NCBI GenBank assembly: GCA_002315275.1
Contig: DCGN01000146.1
Coordinates: 1-15,612, forward strand
From: Clostridiales bacterium UBA1777
GTDB lineage: Bacteria > Bacillota > Clostridia > Oscillospirales > Oscillospiraceae
Direction of reading: 5' to 3'
Length of the DNA: 15,612 nt
The notes below the pieces were generated by a model, which made no database searches, was not told where the DNA came from, and saw only the letters and a program-made list of their open reading frames with translations. Each line of letters begins with the position of its first letter. The stretch's first letter is position 1. The position numbers were made by a program, and so were the translations under genes. Below, piece after piece: positions 7,946 to 13,849 of the stretch.

Positions 7946-8908
7946 TCAGATGTGCAGGACCTCAGTGGTGAGCATATCGTAAATTGCGGGAACGTTGCCC
8001 TCAGCGCGCAGCTGCTTGAACTGATCGTGAGGCAGCTTCTTGGCAACCTCCCACATACCGAGAATGCGGCGAACGGCAACGCGGGTAGCCTCGATACCGT
8101 CCATTCTGGGAGGCCAGATGTCAAGAACGTAATTTCCTTCGTAGCCGATGTCCTGAAGCTCCATGAAGAACTCAAGCGTGCGCCATACTGTGACGGAGCC
8201 GATGAGGAAGTCATCGTCGGTCTTGCAGTAGTTATCGGAAAGGTGGATGTGGAACAGTCTCTTGTAGCGGTTGATAAGAGCAACGCTCTCTGCGGGGTTC
8301 TCGTTTGCGACAAGAGCGTGGCCGTAGTCGAGGATCATGCCCATATTGGCATTGCCGACCTCATTGCAGATGCAAAGAGCCTTGGGAGCGGTGGAGACAT
8401 ACTGATAGATGTGAGGATCGGCGGGCTTGTACTCGATCGTAACTCTGACGTCATCGCGGTAAGAGGATATCTCCTTAAGGCCGTCGATAAGCCAGCCGTA
8501 ACGCTCGGCGTAATTGTCCTCAAACGGATAGTCATAACCGTCATGAGCAAGCCAAAGCATAATGTCCTCGCCGCCGATCTCCTTGCAGAAATCCATGGCC
8601 TTCTTGGACTTTTCGATGAACTCGCGGCGCATTGCGGGATCGCGGCTCATGAGAGTGCCCTTTGCGAACTCGGGCTTGGAATAGGTGTCAACAACGATAG
8701 TGCCGGGAGCGATGCCGTACTTTGCCATGTAATCGCGGCGCTCGATGGGGTTGACATCGGGATCATAGGTAACGGGGATCATCTTGACATACTCCATGTC
8801 GCGGAGTATCTCCATCTGCTTCTCGAAGGGGATGTCCTGCTTGTAGTTCTTCATGAATCTGTCATTGCAGGAGCCGAAAGCGCTGCGAGATGCTTCAAGT
8901 CTCATCAT
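7946..8908 (-). CDS. Xylose-isomerase-like TIM-barrel sugar isomerase/epimerase
   Basis: This 320-residue protein has the AP-endonuclease-2/xylose-isomerase TIM-barrel pattern. Candidate metal ligands lie at the ends of successive strands: Glu159 (TIEYKP), Asp194 (ILDYGHA), His222 (HIHLSDN) and Asp263 (LDIWPP). A second set, His197, Asp231 and Asp233, matches the extra metal site I recall from Pseudomonas stutzeri L-rhamnose isomerase (Glu219, Asp254, His281, Asp327 plus His257, Asp289, Asp291). The protein is about 100 residues shorter than that enzyme, so sugar epimerase or inositol-type isomerase are alternatives. The rhamnose-mutarotase-like gene follows at once. The ribosome site AAGGAG lies 9 bases before the ATG at 8908; a second ATG follows directly. 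A sigma-54-type promoter (9017-9033) and a possible sigma-A promoter (8950-8978) precede it. Confidence 0.88.
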   Translation of the reverse strand: MMRLEASRSAFGSCNDRFMKNYKQDIPFEKQMEILRDMEYVKMIPVTYDPDVNPIERRDYMAKYGIAPGTIVVDTYSKPEFAKGTLMSRDPAMRREFIEKSKKAMDFCKEIGGEDIMLWLAHDGYDYPFEDNYAERYGWLIDGLKEISSYRDDVRVTIEYKPADPHIYQYVSTAPKALCICNEVGNANMGMILDYGHALVANENPAESVALINRYKRLFHIHLSDNYCKTDDDFLIGSVTVWRTLEFFMELQDIGYEGNYVLDIWPPRMDGIEATRVAVRRILGMWEVAKKLPHDQFKQLRAEGNVPAIYDMLTTEVLHI

Positions 8909-8949
8909 AATTGAAATCTCCTTATTAATCTTTTCCGGAACGCCGGAAT

Positions 8950-8978
8950 GTATTACTGAATTACTGATATTTTGTCAA
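8950..8978 (-). promoter_or_regulatory. Possible sigma-A promoter of the isomerase operon
   Basis: A perfect TTGACA (8978-8973, minus strand) is followed after 17 bases by TAATAC (8955-8950), a poor -10 box. The spacer contains the tandem repeat TCAGTAAT twice (8952-8967). It lies downstream of the sigma-54 site and would start near 8943. Confidence 0.4.
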
Positions 8979-9016
8979 AGTCTTTTCCGTAAAAAAGGCT
9001 CTCATTAAATATCAGC

Positions 9017-9033
9017 AGCAACATTCATGCCAA
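9017..9033 (-). promoter_or_regulatory. Sigma-54 promoter of the isomerase operon
   Basis: The minus strand reads TTGGCATGAATGTTGCT, which differs from the sigma-54 consensus TTGGCACGRNNNTTGCT at one base only. The invariant GG and GC are 12 bases apart, as required. The start would be near 9006, giving a leader of about 98 bases. It lies in a 208-base intergenic region and points at the isomerase gene. Confidence 0.82.
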
Positions 9034-9054
9034 GTTTACACGTGGTATAAGGAA

Positions 9055-9082
9055 AGGCCTGTGCCCGTGTGGGCACAGGCCT
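9055..9082 (-). terminator. Perfect 12-bp hairpin after the TRAP binding protein gene
   Basis: AGGCCTGTGCCC and GGGCACAGGCCT are exact inverted repeats around a 4-base loop. It lies 34 bases after the stop codon. On the minus strand the T tract is weak (TTTCCTTAT). It most likely ends the TRAP transcript; as a palindrome 22 bases upstream of the sigma-54 site it could also be a protein-binding site. Confidence 0.75.
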
Positions 9083-9116
9083 CTTTAGGTTTTGATTAAC
9101 TTACAAGGAGTAAGAA

Positions 9117-10208
9117 TTAGCCCTTGTGAGCAATGATGAGGTCGAGGTTGGCCTTTGCATCGTCGCCGAGGTCAGCGACTGCAGTCTGCCAGTACTCGGA
9201 GAACATCTCAACGACCTTTGCCTGAGAGTCAGCGTCGAACTCGTTGAAGGTGGTGCCCTTGTCAGCGAAGTCCTTCATGTACTGCTGCTCGCGTGCATCG
9301 CACTCGGTGCGCTCTGCAGCGGTGATCTCAGCAAGAGTGCTGGTGAGGATCTCGAGGTACTCGGGAGCGAGGCTGTCGATGAATTCCTTGTTAGCAAAGA
9401 TGCAGTTCTCGGAGAAGATGTGACGGCTGCCGAGGAGGTACTGGCAGAGGTTGTAGTAACCCTGAGTCCAGAGGTTCTGGAGGGGGCACTCAACAGCGTT
9501 GATAACGCCGGTCTCCATTGCGGTGTAAGCCTCGGAGAATGCCATGGTCTCGCACTTGAAGCCGAGCATGCCGAGAGTGTCAAGGTAGTTCTGAGCGCCG
9601 GGAGAACGAATGATCATGCCCTTAATGTCATCGAGGGACTTGATCTCGCCCTGGGAGATGATGTAACGGAAGCCGCAGTAGTAGAAGTTCATCGGAACGA
9701 GGCCGACGTTCTCTTCTACGAGGCCCTTCCACCATTCGCCGACTTCGCCGTCGAAGACCCAAGTGCACTCATCGTAGCTGGAGAGGAGCATGGGGAGGTT
9801 CAGAACTGCGGACTCGGGAACGTAGGAAACGAGGTTAGAGGGCTCTGCGATGGTCATGTCGTAAACACCGTTGATGGTGGCTTCGATCAGCTCATCGTAG
9901 TTACCAAGTGCTCCACCGGGGGTGAAGTTGAAGGTGATCTTTCCGCCGGAAGCTTCCTCGACAGCGTCGATCCACTTCTGGGTGTACTCGGTCTCAATGT
10001 TTGCGTCAGCATTGGGGATGGGGAACTCGATTACGATAGGATCGAGGTCTGCGAGGGGATCAGCATCTGCTGCGGGCTCTTCAGCTGCGGGCTCTTCCTT
10101 TGCGGGCTCTTCAGCTGCGGGCTCTTCTGCAGGAGCTGCCTTTGCGCCGCATGCTGCGAGAGCAAAGATCATTGCGAGAGCAAGAAGCAATGCGAGAAAC
10201 TTTTTCAT
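9117..10208 (-). CDS. TRAP transporter solute-binding lipoprotein (DctP family)
   Basis: This 363-residue extracytoplasmic binding protein captures the substrate and hands it to the TRAP membrane subunits. It starts with Lys-Lys, a hydrophobic signal and the lipobox LAAC with lipid-anchored Cys20. A flexible linker of repeated Ala-Glu-Pro units follows (about residues 25-48). The mature domain shows DctP features: TPGGALGNYDELIEATINGVYDMTIAEPSN near the substrate cleft, then GMIIRSPGAQNYLDTLG, whose Arg fits the conserved carboxylate-binding Arg of the family. A carboxylate-bearing substrate such as a sugar acid is therefore likely but unproven. Two ATGs are possible (10214 and 10208); GGAGG is 8 bases before the second and only 2 before the first. 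It follows the large membrane subunit after 86 bases containing a hairpin. Confidence 0.93.
   Translation of the reverse strand: MKKFLALLLALAMIFALAACGAKAAPAEEPAAEEPAKEEPAAEEPAADADPLADLDPIVIEFPIPNADANIETEYTQKWIDAVEEASGGKITFNFTPGGALGNYDELIEATINGVYDMTIAEPSNLVSYVPESAVLNLPMLLSSYDECTWVFDGEVGEWWKGLVEENVGLVPMNFYYCGFRYIISQGEIKSLDDIKGMIIRSPGAQNYLDTLGMLGFKCETMAFSEAYTAMETGVINAVECPLQNLWTQGYYNLCQYLLGSRHIFSENCIFANKEFIDSLAPEYLEILTSTLAEITAAERTECDAREQQYMKDFADKGTTFNEFDADSQAKVVEMFSEYWQTAVADLGDDAKANLDLIIAHKG
10072..10131 (-). repeat. Four tandem 15-base repeats in the lipoprotein linker
   Basis: Four consecutive 15-base units, each starting GCGGGCTCTTC on the plus strand, occupy this interval; units 1 and 3 are identical. 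They encode repeated five-residue Glu-Glu-Pro-Ala type steps in the linker just after the signal peptide. Unit number could change without shifting the frame. Confidence 0.9.
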
Positions 10209-10245
10209 TTTCATTTCCTCCTATATTATTTTGCTTCATTTCTAA

Positions 10246-10268
10246 ACCGCGGGTTTTTCACCGCAGGT
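10246..10268 (-). other. Intercistronic hairpin between TRAP large subunit and binding protein
   Basis: ACCGCGG pairs with CCGCAGGT with one bulged base around an 8-base loop. It lies in the 86-base gap, which also holds the AGGAGG ribosome site of the binding protein. It may stabilise the binding-protein part of the mRNA, as is common when that protein is needed in excess. Confidence 0.45.
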
Positions 10269-10294
10269 CTATACAAATTATGTGGGTACTGTTA

Positions 10295-11575
10295 TCAGCC
10301 GTACACGAGGCCGGGCAGCCAGCTCGCGATGCCGGGGAACAGCATGATAAGCACGCAGACAAGCACGAGGATGCCGATGAAGGGCGCGACGGGCTTGACC
10401 ATCTTGCTGATGGGGATATCGTCGATAGCGCCGATGATGAAGAGCATCGAGCCGACAGGAGGCGTCATACCGCCGGACATGATGGCTATCATGAAGACCA
10501 TGGAGAATGCCATCAGGTCGATGCCCATTGCGCGGCACACGGGGACGAAAATGGGCGTGAGCAGCAGGCAGGTGGCAGTGCCGTCAACAAAGCAGCCTGC
10601 GACGAGGCAGATGATCGCGCAGAAGGCCATAACGCCGAAGTGGCTGGAGATATTGTTCTCGAGGAATGCCGCGATGGAATCGGTAACGCCTTCACGGGCG
10701 AGCATGTAAGAGAACATGGAAGAGATCGCGATAAGGGAGATGGGGCCGACGGCGTTGATGATGCCTTCCTTGAGGGAGAGCCAAAGGGATTTCCAAGTGA
10801 GCTTTTTAACAACAAGGCCGTAGATAATGCCGTAAACGGTAGCAATAACGCCGCACTCGGTAGCGGTAAAGAAGCCGCCGAGGATGCCGCCGACGATGAT
10901 GATAGGCATGAGCAGCGCCCAAATAGCCTTGGTGAAGGTCTTGCCGACGTGCTTGAAGCCCTGGAAGGGGATCTTCGGAATATTTCTCTTCTTGGCATAG
11001 AGAACGGAAACTATCATGTAGCCGATACCGAGCATGATACCGGGAACGATACCTGCGGTGAACAGAGAGCCGACATCAAGACCGGCCTGGCAGCCGTAAA
11101 CTATCATGATGATGGAGGGAGGAATGATGGGGCCGAGACCGGATGCGGAAACAAGAATTGCCGCTGCCCAACCGTCTTCATAGCCGCCCTTCTTGAGAGC
11201 GCGGAGGCAGATAGCGCCGAGAGCGGAGCAGTCTGCATTGGAGGAACCGGAAATACCGGCCATGAGGATACCTGCGAGCTCGACCGTGCAGGCGAGACCG
11301 CCGCGGACCCAGCCGATAACGGAGTTTGCAAAGTCAACTATCGCTTCGGTGATACCGGTACGCTCCATGATCTGACCTGCGAGCATGAAGAACGGAACGG
11401 ACATCAGAGCGAAAGAGTCAACCGCGGAGTACATCTTCTGACCCATCGTGATGTAGTTGCTGGTCTTGCCGGTCTGGAGCAGCCAGATCACAGGGGGAAC
11501 GCCGAGGCAGAGGATGATAGGTGCGCCGATAACGAGGAGCACAACGAATATTGCAAGAGCAATCCAAAGAATCAT
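10295..11575 (-). CDS. TRAP transporter large membrane subunit (DctM family)
   Basis: This 426-residue protein is the transport channel of the TRAP complex, typical in length (about 425-430) with about 12 hydrophobic segments. Family signatures are GISGSSNADCSALG (107-120) and GLGPIIPPS (146-154) in the first half, with matching second-half motifs VDGTATCLLLTPIFVP and SGGMTPPVGSMLF. DctM uses the Na+ gradient to move the substrate delivered by the binding lipoprotein. Its ATG overlaps the stop of the small subunit by 4 bases (ATGA), and GGAGG lies 7 bases before it inside the upstream gene, so the two are translationally coupled. The binding-protein gene follows. Confidence 0.96.
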   Translation of the reverse strand: MILWIALAIFVVLLVIGAPIILCLGVPPVIWLLQTGKTSNYITMGQKMYSAVDSFALMSVPFFMLAGQIMERTGITEAIVDFANSVIGWVRGGLACTVELAGILMAGISGSSNADCSALGAICLRALKKGGYEDGWAAAILVSASGLGPIIPPSIIMIVYGCQAGLDVGSLFTAGIVPGIMLGIGYMIVSVLYAKKRNIPKIPFQGFKHVGKTFTKAIWALLMPIIIVGGILGGFFTATECGVIATVYGIIYGLVVKKLTWKSLWLSLKEGIINAVGPISLIAISSMFSYMLAREGVTDSIAAFLENNISSHFGVMAFCAIICLVAGCFVDGTATCLLLTPIFVPVCRAMGIDLMAFSMVFMIAIMSGGMTPPVGSMLFIIGAIDDIPISKMVKPVAPFIGILVLVCVLIMLFPGIASWLPGLVYG

Positions 11576-12099
11576 TTTGCTGCCTCCTTCTTAGCGGCCT
11601 TCATAGCCTTTATATTTTTGCTGTAATCAATGATCTGAGATATCTGGATAAGAGTGAGGAAGAAGCAGCATACAGGCTGAGCTGCATACAGAGCGTTCTT
11701 CGGCAGGGAGCGGATGATGGGTATGGTTCCCTCAAAGGACTTGCCGAGAGAGGTAGGTGCAGTGCAGAGTTCGTAGCTGAAATACAGCCAGCAGACGCAG
11801 AAGAACAAGCCGAGGATTCTGAAGAAGATCTTCAGATATTCGCCCGCTATGTCATTGAAGGACTCGCGGACAAGGTCAAATGACATAAGAACGTTGCGGT
11901 TGAACAGAATGGGGATGCCGAGGTAAGTCATCCAGCAGAACAGCGCACGGGAGATCTGGCTTGACCATGTAATGGGGTCGCCGAGAACGTAGCGCCAGAA
12001 GACCTGACAGACAACAAGCACGACGGAGATCGCAAAAAGCACAGCCGTGACGGCTTCAACGACCTTCATCATTTTTTGTACGAATTTTGACAAATTCAT
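11572..12099 (-). CDS. TRAP transporter small membrane subunit (DctQ family)
   Basis: This 175-residue protein has four hydrophobic segments and the DctQ-type stretch QVFWRYVLGDPITWSSQISRALFCWMTYLG after the first one, where Trp-Arg-Tyr and the later Trp are typical. It forms a complex with the large subunit. A TTG at 12135 would add 12 residues, but the ATG at 12099 has AGGAG just upstream, although with a short 2-base spacing. I prefer 12099; the exact start is uncertain. It is the first gene of the TRAP operon, with a promoter at 12272-12300 and a leader of about 165 bases. The C-terminus is Lys/Ala-rich and its gene overlaps that of the large subunit. Confidence 0.92.
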   Translation of the reverse strand: MNLSKFVQKMMKVVEAVTAVLFAISVVLVVCQVFWRYVLGDPITWSSQISRALFCWMTYLGIPILFNRNVLMSFDLVRESFNDIAGEYLKIFFRILGLFFCVCWLYFSYELCTAPTSLGKSFEGTIPIIRSLPKNALYAAQPVCCFFLTLIQISQIIDYSKNIKAMKAAKKEAAK

Positions 12100-12271
12100 C
12101 TCTCCTAACTTTTTCTTGATTTCGAGGGTGATCAATCCTCACACATATAAAGGACACAGCCTTTTATATTACACAAGGAAACCGGAATGCCTTTTTCGAT
12201 CATTTTTGTTTCAAAAAAGACTTCTCAGGCGAGACGCGTCACCATTGCAATTATTTGCTGCTGACGCATCG

Positions 12272-12300
12272 ATTATATATGATAGGGGGAAAAACTGCAA
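12272..12300 (-). promoter_or_regulatory. Sigma-A promoter of the TRAP operon
   Basis: On the minus strand TTGCAG (12300-12295) and a perfect TATAAT (12277-12272) are spaced by 17 bases. The predicted start is near 12265. No sigma-54 site was found here, unlike the isomerase operon. Confidence 0.75.
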
Positions 12301-12313
12301 GAGTTATTTTATT

Positions 12314-12324
12314 CAAGCGCTTGC
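12314..12324. promoter_or_regulatory. LacI/GalR- or cre-like operator upstream of the TRAP promoter
   Basis: CAAGCGCTTG is a perfect 10-base palindrome with the central CG and AAGCGCTT core usual for LacI-family and CcpA sites. It lies 14 bases upstream of the -35 box. Confidence 0.5.
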
Positions 12325-12400
12325 TGACGAGCCGAGCCGACCAATGAACTTATTTTACAAAAATACACGTTATAACACCATTACTGATTTATTATCTCAG

Positions 12401-12410
12401 AAACGCTTGC
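12401..12410. promoter_or_regulatory. Second LacI/cre-like half site upstream of the TRAP promoter
   Basis: AAACGCTTGC differs from AAGCGCTTGC of the first site at one base and has the same orientation. The two are 86 bases apart, about eight helical turns. Confidence 0.35.
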
Positions 12411-12480
12411 GTATGTATATGTCTTCGTTTGTCAGATGGTATGACCTTTTTTGCACGGCCCCTATCAAAATCGGTCATGT

Positions 12481-13659
12481 TTAATTCTTTTCGACGTACT
12501 CGAACGTCCTTCTGCAGACGCCGAGCTCCTCGTTTGCGGGGATGACCATGATGGTTACGGGAGAATCCTTGGCGGAAACGACACCCTCGCCCTTAAGCGC
12601 TCTGTTGACAGCCTTGTCAAGGACGATGCCCATATGCTCAAGGCCGGTGCATATCTTTTCGCGTACGGTGGAGGACTTTTCGCCGATGCCGCCGGTGAAA
12701 ACGAGCTTGTCAAGTCCGCCGAGCTCCGCATAGTAGGAGCCGATGTGGCGAACTATGGAAACGCAGAACATATCAATGGCGAGCTTTGCTCTCTCATCGC
12801 CGCCTGCGGCAGCCTGCTGAACCTCTCTGAGGTCGTTGCTGATGCCGGACACGCCGAGAAGGCCTCCGTTCTTTGCCATGCCCTTGAGGATCTCTTCCTC
12901 GGTCATGCCCTCGTTCTCAAGGAAGGGAATGATATACGGGTCGATATCGCCGATGCGGTTTGCATGGGGGATGCCGGTCTGAAGAGAGAAGCCGAAGGAG
13001 CTGTCAACGCTCTTGCCGTCCTTAATGGCGCAGACGGAGCAGCTTCCGCCGAGGTGGCAGGAGATGACTCTGGAGGCGTTTGCCTGCTCTGCGATGTAGC
13101 CATGGGATGCGCCGTGGTAACCCATGCGCATGATGCCGTACTTTTCATACCACTCGTAAGGAATGGAGTACATTCTTCTCTCGAGGGGGATGGTGGTGTG
13201 GAAGGCTGTCTCAAAAACGCCGACAAGGCGGGCCTGAGGCATGATCTCGCGGAACTGCCCGATAGCCTCAAGGTACGGCGCGTTATGTGCGGGAGCAACA
13301 AAGAGGAAGTCCTTCATGGCCTGGAGCACTTCGTCGGTCAGCTCATGGACACCGTAGTACCCCTTTGCAAGGACAGTCTTGAAGCCGACGGCCTCGATCT
13401 CATCGGTGCTTCTGCAAACGCCGTTATGCTCTCTGAGCATAGACTTGAGGAACATTTTGATGCCTGCGGAATAATCGGGAACGCTGCAGTTTTCCATCAT
13501 CATGGAGAAACCGTTGATGCAGTTTTTATAGGAGTAGATAGCATCGGAAACATTGCCGACTCTCTCTACCTTGGCCTCGCAGAGAACCTTCTCCTCGGGC
13601 ATTTCAAACAGCTTGAACTTAAGGGACGTGCTTCCGACATTGCTGACAAGAACTTTCAT
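12481..13659 (-). CDS. Divergent acetate/propionate kinase family protein
   Basis: This 392-residue protein has the two-domain acetate kinase fold of the ASKHA superfamily and normal length (about 400). Motifs are NVGSTSLKF (7-15), APAHNAPYL (122-130), VFETAFHTTIP (148-158), GYHGASH (180-186), ANRIGDIDP (233-241), FTGGIGEKS (321-329) and NEELGVCRRT (376-385). Aligned by motif with the Methanosarcina enzyme, Asn7, His125, His182, Arg235 and Glu378 are kept, but catalytic Arg91 is Lys94 and catalytic Asp148 is Glu150. The canonical HLGNG loop is HLGGS. The family makes ATP from acyl phosphates; the acyl group and activity here are uncertain. GGAGG lies 6 bases before the ATG at 13659. A sigma-54-type promoter is 35 bases upstream. 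Confidence 0.88.
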   Translation of the reverse strand: MKVLVSNVGSTSLKFKLFEMPEEKVLCEAKVERVGNVSDAIYSYKNCINGFSMMMENCSVPDYSAGIKMFLKSMLREHNGVCRSTDEIEAVGFKTVLAKGYYGVHELTDEVLQAMKDFLFVAPAHNAPYLEAIGQFREIMPQARLVGVFETAFHTTIPLERRMYSIPYEWYEKYGIMRMGYHGASHGYIAEQANASRVISCHLGGSCSVCAIKDGKSVDSSFGFSLQTGIPHANRIGDIDPYIIPFLENEGMTEEEILKGMAKNGGLLGVSGISNDLREVQQAAAGGDERAKLAIDMFCVSIVRHIGSYYAELGGLDKLVFTGGIGEKSSTVREKICTGLEHMGIVLDKAVNRALKGEGVVSAKDSPVTIMVIPANEELGVCRRTFEYVEKN

Positions 13660-13693
13660 AGGTTGCCTCCGATTATTATTCTTATATATACTC

Positions 13694-13710
13694 AGCATTT
13701 TTCATGCCAA
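13694..13710 (-). promoter_or_regulatory. Sigma-54-type promoter of the acetate-kinase-like gene
   Basis: The minus strand reads TTGGCATGAAAAATGCT, with two changes from TTGGCACGRNNNTTGCT and the invariant GG and GC 12 bases apart. The start would be near 13683 and the leader about 24 bases. An overlapping sigma-A reading is possible: TTGGCA with TATATA 16 bases later. Confidence 0.62.
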
Positions 13711-13779
13711 CTTTATAAAACTTTATTTTTGTGCTTTTTTATTCAAGAAAAGCAATTTTCCGTATGACGCGTGAGCCTG

Positions 13780-13790
13780 CGGATGATCCG
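13780..13790. promoter_or_regulatory. Possible upstream activator site for the kinase promoter
   Basis: CGGATGATCCG is an 11-base palindrome about 100 bases before the predicted sigma-54 start, the usual distance for enhancer-binding proteins. A chance palindrome of this size is quite possible. Confidence 0.22.
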
Positions 13791-13849
13791 GCCGTCCATT
13801 CCGTCAAGCGGCGCGTTTATTTGTTACTGAAGTGTAAAATAAGTTTACG

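Larger units (their letters stand above)
12100..12480 (-). other. Long non-coding leader and control region of the TRAP operon
   Basis: This 381-base AT-rich stretch separates the acetate-kinase-like gene from the TRAP operon. I see no credible gene in it on either strand. It holds a sigma-A promoter (12272-12300), two LacI/cre-like sites (12314-12324 and 12401-12410), and an inverted repeat GCGTCA/TGACGC (12236-12241 and 12262-12267) at the predicted transcript start. It also holds a 6-bp inverted repeat ATGACC/GGTCAT (12441-12446 and 12473-12478) just after the kinase gene. The leader after the start is unusually long for this window, but I recognise no riboswitch. Confidence 0.6.

Noticed and set aside
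10072..10131. Regular repeats considered as a CRISPR-like array
   Set aside because: The units are directly adjacent 15-mers with no spacers and lie in frame within a lipoprotein linker.
9126..11626. Long plus-strand frames (9126-10709 and 10100-11626) opposite the TRAP genes
   Set aside because: They are antisense to well-recognised DctP and DctM genes and have Asp/Glu/His-rich low-complexity products with no family features.
12047..12484. 145-codon plus-strand frame in the TRAP control region
   Set aside because: There is no ribosome site, composition follows the AT-rich non-coding DNA, and it crosses promoter and operator-like elements.
12451..13767. 438-codon plus-strand frame opposite the acetate-kinase-like gene
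   Set aside because: The opposite strand carries all acetate kinase motifs and a good ribosome site; this frame has neither.
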